A stretch of 64,000 bases of DNA from Elephas maximus indicus (GCF_024166365.1 NC_064821.1:50929093-50993092); one strand, 5' to 3'. Counted from the stretch's first letter, positions 12,901-22,084 are shown. A program made the numbers and translations. The notes: generated from the letters alone by a model not told the origin.

Positions 12901-15900
12901 GGGTAAATAAATTGTGGTATATTCACACAATGGAATACTACGCATCAATAAAGAACAGTGACAAATCTGTGAAACATTTCATAACATGGAGGGACATGGA
13001 AGGCATTATGCTGAGTGAAATTAGTCAGAGGCAAAAGGACAAATATTGTATAAGACCACTATTATAAGATCTTGAGTAATAGTAAACCTGAGAAGAACAC
13101 ATACTTTTGTGGTTACGAGGCGGGGAGGGAAGGAGGGTGGGAGAGGGTTTTTTATTGATTAATCAGCAGATAAGAAATGCTTTAGGTGAAGGGAAAGACA
13201 ACACTCAATACATGGAAGGTCAGCTCAATTGGACTGGACCAAAAGCAAAGAAGTTTCCGGGATAAAATGAATGCTGCAAAGCTCAGTGGAGCAAGGGCGG
13301 GGGTCTGGGGAACATGGTTTGCAGGGACTTCTAAGTCAATTGGCAAAATAATTCTATTATGAAATCATTCTGCATCCCACTTTGAAATGTGGCATCTGGG
13401 GTCTTAAATGCTAACAAGCGGCCATCTAAGACGCAGCAATTGGTCTCAACCCACCTGGAGCAAAGGAAAATGAAGAACACCAAGGCCACACGACAACTAA
13501 GAGCCCAAGAGACAGAAAGGGCCACATGAACCAGAGACCTACATCATCCTGAGACCAGAAGAACTAGTTGGTGCCCGGCCACAATCGATGACTGCCCTGA
13601 CAGGGAGCACAGCAGAGGACCCCTGAGGGAGCAGGAGATCAGTGGGATACAGACCCCAAATTTTCATAAAAAGACCAAACTTAATGGTCTGACTGAGACT
13701 AGAGGAATCTCGGCGGCCATGGTCCCCAGACCTTCTGTTGGCACAGGACAGGAACCATCCCCGAAGACAACTTATCAGACATGAAAGGGACTGGTCAGCA
13801 GGTGGGAGAGAGACGCTGATGAAGAGTGAGCTAATTATATCAGGTGGACACTTGAGATTGTGTTGGCAACTCTTGTCTGGAGCGGGGATGGGAGGATAGA
13901 GAGAGAGAGAAGCCGGCAAAATTGTCACGAAAGGAGAGACTGAAAGGGCTGACTCAAGAAGGGGAGAGCAAGTGGGAGTAGGGAGTGAGATGTATGTAAA
14001 CTTATATGTGACAGACTGATTGGATTTGTAAACGTTCACTTGAAGCTTAATAAAAGTTAATAAAAAAAAAAAAGAATTGGTTGATGTTCAACCATTTCAA
14101 GAGGTAGCATATGATCAGGAACTGATGGTACTGAAGGAAGAAGTCCAAGCTGCACTGAAGGCACTGGTGAAAAACAAGACTCCAGGAATTGACGGAATAT
14201 CAATTGAGATGTTTCAACAAACAGATGCAGTGATGGAACTGCTCACTCGTCTATGCCAAGAAATTTAGAAGACAGCTACCTGGCCAACCAGCTGGAAGAG
14301 ATCCATATTTATGCCTGTTCCCAAGAAAGGTGATCCAACCGAAAGTAGAAATTATAGAACAATATCACTAATATCACAGGCAAAGTAAAATTTTGCTGAA
14401 GATCATTCAAAAACAGCTGCAGCAGTGTATCGACAGGGAACTGCCAAAAATTCAGCCCAGATTCAGAAGAGGACGTAGAACCAGGGATATCATTGCTGAT
14501 GTCAGATGGATCCTGGCTGAAAGCAGAGAACACCAGAAGGATGTTTACCTGTGTTTTATTGACTATGCAAAGGCATTCCACTGTGTGGATCTTAACAAAT
14601 TATGGATAACACTGCAAAGAATGGGAATTCCAGAATAGTTAATTATACTCATGAAGAACCTGTACATAGATAAAGAGGCACTTGTTTGGACAGAACAAGG
14701 GGATACTGTGTTGTTTAAAGTCAGGAAAGGTATGTGTCAGAGTTGTATCCTTTCACCACACCTATGCGATCTGTATGCTGAGCAAATAATCCAAGAAGCT
14801 GGACTATATGAAGAAGAAAAGGTCATTAGGATTGGATGAAGATTCATCAACAACCTGCATTATGCAGATGACACGACCTTGCTTGCTGAAAGTGAAGAGG
14901 ACTTGAGGCACTTACTGATGATCAAAGACCACAGCCTTCAGTATGGATTACACCTCAACATAAAACAAAAATCCTCACAACTGGACCAATGAGCAGCAGC
15001 ATGATAAACAGAGAAAAGATTGAGGTTGTAAAGGATTCCATTTTACTTGGATCCACAATCAACACCCATGGAAACAGCAGTCAAGAAATCAAAAGACGCA
15101 TAGCATTGGGCAAATCTGTTGCAAAAAACCTCTTCGGAGTGTTGAAAAGCAAAGATGTCATCTTGAAGACTGAGGTGCGTGACCCAAGCCAAAGTATTTT
15201 CAATAGCATCATACGCATGTGAAAGCTGAACAATGAATAAGGAAGACAGAAAAAGAACTGACGCCTTTGAATTGTGGTGCTGGTGAAGAATAATACTGAA
15301 TATACCATGTGACTGCCAAAAGAACGAACAAATCTGTCTTGGAAGAAGTACAACCAGAATGCTCCTTAGAAGCAAGGACGGTGAGACTATGTCTTACAGA
15401 CTTTGGACATGTTGTCAGGAGGGATCAGTCCCTGGAGAAGGACATCATGTTTGTTCACGTACAGGGTCAGCGGAAAAGAGGAAGACCCTCAAGGAGATGG
15501 ACTGGCACAGTGGCTGCAACAATGGGCTCAAGCATAACAACTACTGTGAGAATGGTGCAGGAACAGGCAGTGTTTTGTTCTGTGGTACACAGCGTTGCTA
15601 TGAGTCAGAACCAACTTGGCAGCACCTAACAAAACAACAAGAAAACAATACGTAGTACTTACCACTGAAGCAACCTGTCTCCCTGTGTTTCACAAAATGC
15701 CTGGAAGCCAGGGAAACTTCGGTAAAAATCATACTCATCGCCAAACTGTGGTAGGCCCCCAGATGCCTTGGTAACTGCTACCACCGACCCAAGAGCAAAC
15801 TGTCAAAAACCAGAAAAGAAGACATGTTTTAAACATGGATCGCCATTCATTCACTAAAGCAGTTTTTGAATATCTACTACATACAGTGTATTGTACTGGA

Positions 15901-18900
15901 TGCTAGAGATAACCAATCTTCATTCGTCCATCCAACAAATATTCATTTAGTGCTGACTCTACCCCAGGCACTATTCTAGACTGTGAGGACACAATGATAA
16001 ACACAAAAGCAAGTTTTGGAGCTTACATTTTTGGGAGAGTGGAGAGACAGAGGAAAGACACATATAAAATGATGAGCATTCATCTATCTGGTTTTGAATC
16101 TTGGCTCCACTACTTATTAACTGTGATCTCGTGCAAGTGATTTCCTTTTTTTGGATCTTAGTTTCCTTCTCTGAAAAATGGGGATAGTAAAAGTGCCTAC
16201 CTGATAGTTGTGAGGATTAAATGAGCTAATAAAACCACTTAGGACAGTGACTGGTACCTAAGTGCTGTTCTTATTATTACTCAAAATAAGACCCATGAGC
16301 TTTCTACGAGAATTTTTGTGTTTTCATTGTGATAAGCATCTACAAACAATATACGCAAATTCTGGATCCTCGGGATGACTGATTTATAATGGCTACTTCC
16401 CATTATGTGTTTATGGTTCAGTTCATGGTTCAGTTAGTGCCTAGAAGTTGTCCATTTTAATTGCTGTGAGGTAATGAGAAAAAATCTGAAGTGGGTGGCA
16501 TAGATAAATGACAGTTGGCCATGTGAAGGTCAAATGACATCACTGTGAATTGTGTGAATAAACTTTTTCCAGGAGAAAATGGGAGAAAGGAGGTGGGGAA
16601 CCTGAATCATCTTGGTAGAGTGTGAGCATGAACTCCACACAATCAGGACCACAGCCAGTGCTCTTGGAACTATTCAGAACCAACTAAGTGGATTAATAAC
16701 AGCATCTGATATTGGTATTCAAAGGGCAGTGGTGGTTCACTGGGAGAATTCTCACCTTTTATGTGGGGAGAGACTCTGGTTTGATTCCTGGCCGATGCAC
16801 CTCATGAGAAGCCTCCATGCTTAAGTGGAGGCATACGTGTTGTTATGATATTTTAATAAAGCTTCCAGACTAAGAAGGACTAGGAAGAAAGACCTGGAGA
16901 GATCTACTTCCAAATATCAGCCAATGAAAATCCTACGGATCACAACGGTCTGATATGCACAGATCATGGGGATGGCACAGGACCAGGCTGCATTTTGTTG
17001 TTGTATGTGGGGCTGCTATGAGTGGTGGGGCCAATTCCATAGCAGCTAACAATAACATTGGTAAATTAGAGTTCAATACCAAAAGCAATCTATACATTTA
17101 ATGCAATTTCGATCCAAATCCCAAGGACATTCTTTAATGAGATGGAGAAACAAATCACCAACTTCATATGGAAGGGAAAGAGGCCCCGAATAAATAAGGC
17201 ATTACTGAAAAAGAAGAACAAAGTGGGAGGCCTTACTTTACCTGATTTTAGAACCTATTACACCGCCACAGTAGTCAAAACAGCCTGGCACTGGTACAAC
17301 AACAGATATATGGACCAATGGAACAGAATTGAGAATCCAGACATAAATCCATCCACATATGAGCAGCTGATATTTGACAAAGGCCCCCAAACAGTTAAAT
17401 GCGGAAAAGACAGTCTTTTTAACAAATGGTGCTGGCATAACTGGATATCCATCTGCAAAAAAATGAAACAAGACCCATACCTCACTCCATGCACAAAAAC
17501 TAATTCAAAATGGATCAAAGACCTAAATATAAAATCTAAAACGATAAAGATCATGGAAGAAAAAATAGGGACAATGTTAGGAACCCTAATATATGGCATA
17601 AAAAAATAATCTAAAACGATAAAGATCATGGAAGAAAAAATAGGGACAATGTTAGGAACCCTAATATATGGCATAAACAGTATACAAAACATTATAAAAG
17701 ACATAGAAGAAAAACTAGATAACTGGGAGCTCCTAAAAATCAAACACTTATACTCATCCAAAGACTTCATTAGAAGAGTAAAAAGACTACCTACAGACTG
17801 GGAAAAAGTTTTTAGCTATGACATTTCTGGTCAGCGCCTCATCTCTAAAATCCACATGATACTGCAAAAACTCAACTGCAAAAAGACAAGTAACCCAATT
17901 AAAAAATGGGCAAAAGATATGAATAGACACTTCACTAAAGAAGACATTCAGGTAGCTAACAGAAATATGAGGAAATGTTTACGATCATTAGCCATTAGAG
18001 AAATGCAGATCAAAACTACAATGAGATTTCATCTCACTCCAACAAGGCTGGCATTAATCCAAAAAACACAAAACAATAAATGTTGGAGAGGCTGCGGAGA
18101 GATTGGAACACTTCTACACTACTAGTGGGAATGTAAAATGGTACAACCACTTTGGAAATCGATTTGGCACTTCCTTAAAAAGCTAGAAGTAGAACTACCA
18201 TATGATCCAGCAACCCCACTCCTTGGAATATATCCTAGAGAAATAAGAGCCTTTACACGAACAGATATATGCACACCCATGTTTATTGCAGCACTGTTTA
18301 CAATAGCAAAAAGATGGAAAGAATCAAGGTGCCCATCAATGGATGAACGGATAAATAAATTATGGTATATTCACAGACTGGAATACTACACATCGATAAA
18401 GAACAGGGAGGAATCTGTGAGACATTTCATAACATGGAGGAACCTGGAAGGCATTATGCTGAGTGAAATTAGTCAGTTGCAAAAGAACAAATACTATATA
18501 AGACCACTATTACAAGGACTGAAGAAACAGTTTAAACTGAGAAGAAAACACTCTTTTGTGGTTACGAGAGGGGGAAGGGAGGGAGGGTGGGAGACAAGCA
18601 TTCACTAATTAGATGGTAGATAAGAACTACTTTCGGTGAAGGGAAAGACAGCACGCAATGCGGGGGAGGTGGGCACAATTGGACTAAACCGAAAGCAAAG
18701 AAGTTTCCTGAATAAACTGAATGCTTCGAAGGCCAGTGCAGCAGGGGCAGCGGTCTAGGGACCATGGTTTCAGGGGACATCTAAGTCAAAAGGCATAATA
18801 AAATCTATTAAGAAAACATTCTGCATCCCACTTTGAAAACTGGCGTCTGGGGTCTTAATACTAGCAAGCAGCCAGCTAAGATGCATCAACTGGTCTCAAC

Positions 18901-20773
18901 CCACCTGGATCAAAAGAGAATGAAGAACACCAAGGACACAAGGTAATTATGAGCCCAAGAGACAGGAAGGGCCACATGAACCAGAGACTACATCATCCTG
19001 AGTCCAGGAGAACTAGATGGTGCCCGGCTACAACCGATGACTGCCCTGACAGGGAAAACAACAGAGAACCCCTGAGGGAGCAGGAGAGCAGTGGGATGCA
19101 GACCCCAAATTCTCATAAGACCAGACTTAATGGTCTGACTGAGACTGGAAGGACCCCGGTGGTCATGGCCCCCAGACCTTCTGTTGGCCCAGGACAGGAA
19201 CCATTCCAGAAGCCAACTCTTCAGACATGGATTGGACTGGACAATGGGTTGGAGAGGGATGCTGGTGAGGACTGAGCTTCTTGGATCAGGTGGACACTTC
19301 AGACTATGTTGGCATCCCCTGTCTGGAGGGGAGATGGGAGGGTGGAGGGGGTTAGAAGCTGGCGAAATGGATATGAAAAGAGAGAGTGGAGGGAGAGAGC
19401 GGGCTGTCTCTTTAGGGGGAGAGTAATTGGGAGTGTGTAGCAAGGTGTATATCGGTATTTGTGTGAGAGACTGACTTGATTTGTAAACTTTCACTTAAAG
19501 CACAATAAAAATTATTAAAAAATTAGAGTTTAAGTGAGGAATTTTGGGGGAATTCTTATTAACTTACATATTATTTTAGTTTTATGGCTGTGTAAGAGCA
19601 ATGCATAATTTGTTTAAACCTAGTTTCATGTGTGTTCATATTTAAGCTGCATTATACAAATAACTTGAAGACTAAGGTATGCCTGACCCAAAAAAAGCCA
19701 TGGTAATTTTCAGTCACATTTTATGCATGTCAAAGCTGGACAATGAATAAGGAAGACAGAAGAATTGACGCCTTTGAATTGTGGTGTTAGCGGAAAATAT
19801 TGAATATACCACGGGCTGCCGAAAAAACAAACAAATCTGTCTTGGAAGAAGTACAACTAGAATGCTCCTTAGAAGTAAGGATGGTGGACTACGTCTTACA
19901 TACTTTGGACACGTTGTCAGGAGAGATCAGTCCCTACAGAAGGACATCATGCTTGGTAAAGCAGAGGGTCAGTGAAAAAGAGGAAGACCCTCAAGGAGAT
20001 GGATTGACACAGTGGCTGCAACAATGGGCTCAAGCCTAAGGACGACTGTGGAATGGCGCAGGACAGGTCAACAACAACGTACAAATAATTTAAATGAACC
20101 CTCTCCGTGTTGCTTCGAGGAACTTCCAGTCTAGTTGGAGGCATTAACAGATGTGGTACATCACTTGGAGGAGACTCACAGTAGCTGTATCAGAATACAT
20201 TTAACGAAAGGCTTGGAAACGCTGTGGAGCTCGACCTCAGGAGAGGGAAGCCCATCCCGACTGCGGGAGGCCAGTACGCTGGGCCTGTGTGGGATGCGTA
20301 GCAGCCGGACGCTCCGGAGAGTTCGCCGGCGGGGGTAGGGGTTAGGCACGGGCGTGGGGTCTGGGTGGTCGCCGTGCCTAGGAACGGCAGACTGACAGGA
20401 AGTCCTGCCCAGGACGCGAAGAGGTCTCTCCACAGGCGGAGCAGGATGGGTCCGAACGGGAGAACGAGGGCTCTGTTTCCGCGTCCAGGACCTCATCGCG
20501 GAGGGTGATGCACAGGGGACTGTGCCCAGCGGCGGCAGCGGCCCCTCGACCCCCGCCCTGGGCTCCCCTGTGCCACGCGCGTCCGTATCTGCGGCAGAGT
20601 CCGGGCCTGCTTCCTGCCGGCCGCAGGCGACTCCCGGCGCCTCCAAGGCCCCGCGAACTCACCTTGACGAAGCTGTCTGCGTCCGGGAAGCCGGGTAGCA
20701 CCATCTCCCGGTCGGTTTTGGCCGCACTCGTAGCCAACGGGGCCTTGGGCTCTCTAGGACTGGGAGGCGCCAT
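3847..20773 (-). CDS. EXOSC10: EXOSC10, 5' part of gene (coding exons 1-6), exosome 3'-5' exoribonuclease
   Basis: EXOSC10 (Rrp6, PM/Scl-100) is the RNase D-type 3'-5' exoribonuclease of the nuclear and nucleolar RNA exosome, acting in rRNA maturation and RNA surveillance. The six exons seen here join in frame: 111, 137, 124, 105, 166 and 115 coding bases give about 252 codons. They encode the N-terminal extension and the PMC2NT domain (about residues 40-130), which binds the C1D/Rrp47 cofactor. The exonuclease (DEDD) and HRDC domains are encoded by exons beyond position 1. The protein begins [17 protein letters not shown] and contains [20 protein letters not shown] and [20 protein letters not shown], matching the human protein as I recall it. 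No frameshift or stop is seen. It lies tail-to-head downstream of MTOR on the same strand, as in human. Introns 1 and 2 are swollen by transposons. Confidence 0.97.
4146..4311 (-). CDS. EXOSC10: EXOSC10 coding exon 5
   Basis: 166 bases encoding [16 protein letters not shown] to NAQKPLPQ plus one base. Acceptor CATAG, donor GTAAG. It contains the conserved [17 protein letters not shown] and [12 protein letters not shown] stretches before the catalytic domain. Confidence 0.96.
4632..4736 (-). CDS. EXOSC10: EXOSC10 coding exon 4
   Basis: 105 bases, exactly 35 codons, from [13 protein letters not shown] to VSSWNRK. Acceptor TTAG, donor GTGAGG. This is the linker after PMC2NT. Confidence 0.96.
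4737..5813. other. EXOSC10 intron 3, no recognised element
   Basis: AT-rich unique intron sequence. I see no exon, RNA gene or clear repeat. Small open frames here have no coding support. Confidence 0.5.
5814..5937 (-). CDS. EXOSC10: EXOSC10 coding exon 3
   Basis: 124 bases encoding [14 protein letters not shown] to [10 protein letters not shown]. Acceptor TTAG, donor GTGAGT. It carries the second half of the PMC2NT cofactor-binding region. Confidence 0.96.
6060..6239 (-). mobile_element. Old L1 (L1M-type) 3' end, segment 1
   Basis: The plus strand reads as the reverse of an ancient L1 3' region (catcaccccaaatggaaact, ctggtaaccactcaacaact). Segments 2 (7386-7727) and 3 (8781-8925) continue the same element after two RTE insertions. 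Confidence 0.7.
6240..7385 (+). mobile_element. RTE LINE, 5'-truncated, inserted into old L1
   Basis: It begins within the reverse transcriptase (attgctgatgtcagatgg) and runs to the RTE 3' end (gatggcacctaacaac). Fragments of RT are readable, for example [15 protein letters not shown], in which the RTE catalytic box YADD appears as YVDD. The target-site duplication is atgcgtttgcct at 6228-6239 and atgcatttgcct at 7386-7397 (one mismatch). Confidence 0.88.
7386..7727 (-). mobile_element. Old L1 (L1M-type), segment 2
   Basis: Antisense L1 end: the plus strand has agatatttcatataagtgg and the attccactgtacac block that is the reverse of the ORF2 C-terminal YTMEY-type codons. It continues segment 1 directly when the RTE at 6240-7385 is removed. 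Confidence 0.75.
7728..8780 (+). mobile_element. RTE LINE, 5'-truncated, carrying a SINE insertion
   Basis: It starts at tcctttcatcatacttattc within RT and ends gcacctaacagcaacaac. The duplication taattct flanks it at 7721-7727 and 8781-8787. An AfroSINE is inserted in reverse at about 7931-8098. All frames are broken. Confidence 0.87.
7931..8098 (-). mobile_element. AfroSINE inside RTE
   Basis: Minus-strand SINE with an A-run at its left (3') end and the tRNA-like head reading ctggtggcacagtagttaag on the minus strand. It interrupts the RTE sequence between cagtacagat and aacataaaac. Confidence 0.85.
8781..8925 (-). mobile_element. Old L1 (L1M-type), segment 3
   Basis: Antisense L1 sequence (tttgaggaactgccaaaccc, ttttccacagaagtagcatt) continuing segment 2 across the RTE insertion. 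Confidence 0.7.
8945..9025 (+). repeat. MIR fragment
   Basis: Matches the MIR core in sense: ccttgggcaactcactaaat, then a degraded cagtttcctTa-type segment. Confidence 0.5.
9094..9201 (-). mobile_element. AfroSINE, 3'-truncated
   Basis: The plus strand shows ccccatagggtttccaagga, a gctggtggattcaaactgct B-box region and ccaccagggctcc at the right end, that is, the 5' head of a minus-strand SINE. Confidence 0.85.
9344..9490 (+). mobile_element. AfroSINE
   Basis: Begins aaggagccctggtggtacag, with B box gttcgaatctacc and tail ggttgctgcgagtcgggatc. Confidence 0.88.
9765..15638 (+). mobile_element. RTE LINE, near full length, split by an L1 insertion
   Basis: The 5' end is near aagtgtctgtcagtttctgg and the 3' end is ggcagcacctaacaaaacaa. 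The 10-bp duplication aagaaaacaa flanks it at 9755-9764 and 15639-15648. Without the internal L1 (about 11409-14068 plus one duplication copy) the element is about 3.2 kb, close to full RTE length. Endonuclease (10277-10573, ending IITGDWNA), an endonuclease-RT linker and RT pieces ([15 protein letters not shown] around 14840-14890) are recognisable but broken. It is antisense to EXOSC10 and ends 24 nt from the exon 2 donor. Confidence 0.92.
11409..14068 (+). mobile_element. L1 LINE, 5'-truncated, inserted in the RTE
   Basis: It starts in ORF2 (about two thirds through: [13 protein letters not shown]) and runs through the C-terminal region, the 3' UTR and a poly-A. The duplication aaaaagaattggtt is present at 11395-11408 and 14069-14082. 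ORF2 is interrupted by a stop at 12237-12239. The C-terminal Cys motif reads [18 protein letters not shown], in which I would expect WWEC, so the last Cys is lost. The 3' UTR has a G-rich tract at 13122-13147. Confidence 0.94.
15663..15799 (-). CDS. EXOSC10: EXOSC10 coding exon 2
   Basis: 137 bases encoding [11 protein letters not shown] to ETQGDRLLQ plus two bases of the following Cys codon. Acceptor ...TGACAG, donor GTAAGT. This begins the PMC2NT domain. The 3' terminus of a large RTE insertion (9765-15638) lies only 24 nt from the donor junction. Confidence 0.96.
15905..16060. repeat. L2/MIR-type 3' fragment
   Basis: The sequence ccaacaaatattcatttagt, caggcactattctagactg and gataaacacaaaagcaag follows the common ancient 'caacaaatatttattgagcgcc..ccaggcactg' consensus. 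Assignment to L2 or MIR is approximate. Confidence 0.5.
16088..16280 (+). repeat. MIR SINE
   Basis: Sense MIR: cttggctccactacttatta, tttccttctctgaaaaatgg, tgtgaggattaaatgagcta, cagtgactggtacctaagtg. Confidence 0.75.
16726..17058 (+). mobile_element. tRNA-headed SINE with RTE-derived body and tail
   Basis: The head has a box A-like gtggttcactggg and a box B ggtttgattcc, typical of a tRNA-derived RNA polymerase III promoter. The middle (16861-16960) closely follows the RTE 5' region at 9889-9990, and the end (16975-17050) follows the RTE 3' end. So the unit is a tRNA head joined to an internally deleted RTE. The L1 at 17074 is inserted just after it. Confidence 0.75.
17074..19519 (+). mobile_element. 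L1 LINE, 5'-truncated, with internal tandem duplication
   Basis: ORF2 C-terminal part ([18 protein letters not shown] onward), 3' UTR with a G-rich tract at 18571-18591, and a short A-rich end. The duplication aaattagagtt is at 17063-17073 and 19520-19530. A perfect 70-bp tandem copy (17533-17602 and 17608-17677) introduces a stop, and a TAG at 18121-18123 cuts the Cys motif. Dead copy. Confidence 0.93.
17533..17677 (+). repeat. Tandem duplication, 75-bp period, within L1
   Basis: Two identical 70-bp copies (17533-17602, 17608-17677) separated by aaaat. The junction adds an in-frame TAA at 17607-17609. Confidence 0.95.
19664..20077 (+). mobile_element. RTE LINE 3' fragment
   Basis: Starts ttgaagactaaggtatgcct, includes caatgaataaggaagacaga and cttggaagaagtacaactag, and ends at ggtcaacaacaac with part of the usual 3' end missing. 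It lies in EXOSC10 intron 1. Confidence 0.85.
20663..20773 (-). CDS. EXOSC10: EXOSC10 coding exon 1 (start codon)
   Basis: The ATG is the reverse complement of cat at 20771-20773. The 37 codons run from MAPPSP to PDADSFVK and end exactly at a codon boundary before a GTGAGT donor. The exon lies inside a CpG-rich region, as expected for a housekeeping promoter. I chose this start because it matches the human N-terminus (MAPPS..) and because the frame above it opens only with GTG. Confidence 0.96.
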
Positions 20774-20780
20774 TTTTGCG
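20764..20780 (-). promoter_or_regulatory. YY1-like site overlapping the EXOSC10 start codon
   Basis: On the minus strand the sequence reads CGCAAAAATGGCGCCTCCC, matching the YY1 core AANATGGCG. The ATG of the site is the initiation codon. YY1 sites of this polarity just downstream of the start of transcription are common in housekeeping promoters. Function here is inferred from the motif. Confidence 0.5.
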
Positions 20781-20799
20781 GCTGGCACGGCGCTTCTTT

Positions 20800-20809
20800 T
20801 CTCGCGAGA
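20800..20809. promoter_or_regulatory. TCTCGCGAGA palindrome (BANP/ZBTB33-type element)
   Basis: The perfect palindrome TCTCGCGAGA lies 27 bases upstream of the EXOSC10 ATG. This element is known from CpG-island promoters of essential genes and is bound by BANP (and reported for ZBTB33/Kaiso) when unmethylated. Its position next to the expected start region suggests it helps drive EXOSC10. Confidence 0.7.
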
Positions 20810-21053
20810 GTGTCTGAGGCCGACGCGACGGGTGCGCACGACGCAAGTGCGACAGCCGTTTTTCGAGGTGGGGTGAGGGGGCGAAGGGGCGAGCCAGGAG
20901 TTTGTGTTCCGGTGTCAGCTCTTAGCGCTCCACCTAGGGAACTTTAAATTTTCCTTTAGCTTCGTATAACGTCTTCATAACAACCCTGTGATTAGAATGG
21001 GAACTGGAGGACACAAGGATCCTCACATTTAAAGCCAATTTTTTCCCAAGCTC

Positions 21054-21240
21054 TAGGGAGCTGTGGTGACGGAGTGGTTAAAGCGCTTGGTTTGAGCCCA
21101 TCTGCCGCTCTGCCGGAGAAAGACGTGGGAGTCCGTTTCCATAAATATTTACAGCCTTGTAAACCCTACGGGGCAGTTCTACTCGGATCTATAGGGACGA
21201 TATGAGTCGGAATGCACTTGACGGTAGTCGGTTTGGTTTT
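21054..21240 (+). mobile_element. AfroSINE, diverged
   Basis: gggagctgtggtgacggagt head, gatatgagtcggaatgcact tail followed by ggtttggttttt. It is upstream of EXOSC10. Confidence 0.8.
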
Positions 21241-21885
21241 TGGTGTTTACCAGTCTCTGGAACCGTGCCCCCTCGCCCACTTAAGATCTTGGCCCCTGCA
21301 ATTATCCCTGCTCTCTGTGGCATCTTTTCCTTCGCTACCGATTTATTCCTAGCGACCTACACTTATGCTGAAATGTCTCCCAATTAAAAGGAAAACAAAA
21401 AAACTCGACCCCACATGTCCTTCCGGTCACCACCATATTTCTCTTGCCCTTTGTAGGAAAACTGGAAGGAGACGTCTATACGCTCCGGCTGGACTTCCTC
21501 ATTCGCTAATGCTCTCCCTGAACCCGTCCAGTCAGACACTGTTCACCATCTACACCACTAGAACTATTCTTGTTAAGGCACATAGTGGGGGCTCAATAAG
21601 CATTTGTTAAATGAGTAAGTGGTAGAACCCTTGTAGAGTGAGGCACTCAGGACACGGTCTCCAGGAGACTCATAGGGCTGTACTGTTCCTACTAAGAGCA
21701 TGGGTGGCACACCCTTAGTACAATTCATTTGGCTTAGTAAGTGCTCAATGTGTAAGCTGTTATTGTTATTCAGAATATCCTATACGTAGGATACTTGCTT
21801 TTCATTTTTTCCCATTTGGGTACTTCGGGTACAAAGGTACCCTGACAGAACAAAGGCCTAGTTCATTGTAATGATATTTTTGTGC
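21241..21885. other. Intergenic, EXOSC10 upstream side
   Basis: Between MTOR and EXOSC10. It includes short ancient-repeat signatures (ggggctcaataagcatttgt near 21590, tagtaagtgctcaatgtgta near 21735) but no gene that I can support. Confidence 0.45.
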
Positions 21886-22080
21886 ACTTATTTTGTATGG
21901 TTTAACTTAATACCAGATGTCAGGCTCTGCTAAGTGCTTTACATGGATTGTCTTATCCTCACAACCTTGTAAGGTAGAACATACTATTATTCACCTTTTC
22001 AGATAAGGAAACAAGCATAGAGAGATTAAGTAACTTGTTCTCACACAGCTAGTATGAGGTGGAGTTGAGATTTGAAAGTA
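21886..22080 (-). repeat. MIR SINE
   Basis: The plus strand is the reverse of MIR: tgctaagtgctttacatgga, ttatcctcacaaccttgtaa, agagattaagtaacttgttc, cacacagctagtatgaggtg. Confidence 0.75.
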
Positions 22081-22084
22081 GGTA

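Larger units (their letters stand above)
20200..20900. promoter_or_regulatory. CpG island over EXOSC10 exon 1 and proximal promoter
   Basis: This is the most GC- and CpG-rich stretch I see in the window. It spans the start of intron 1, exon 1 and about 130 bases upstream of the ATG. GC-box-like runs occur near 20327-20340 and 20868-20892. No TATA box is seen at a typical distance from the ATG. This fits a CpG-island housekeeping promoter; the exact transcription start cannot be read from sequence alone. Confidence 0.8.

Noticed and set aside
14077-15655. Chain of plus-strand open frames that could suggest a gene
   Set aside because: They translate to pieces of RTE reverse transcriptase ([36 protein letters not shown]) in shifting frames, so this is a decayed LINE.
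16726-16800. A functional tRNA gene
   Set aside because: Box A and B are present, but there is no cloverleaf-consistent acceptor stem that I can see and the sequence runs on into RTE-derived DNA, so it is the head of a SINE.
20663-20839. N-terminal extension of EXOSC10 upstream of MAPPSP
   Set aside because: The frame stays open above the ATG, but the upstream start would be GTG at 20837-20839, not ATG. The annotated ATG matches the human N-terminus.
20505-20876. 123-codon open frame on the plus strand across the CpG island
   Set aside because: It is the antisense shadow of EXOSC10 exon 1 in GC-rich DNA, where stops are rare.
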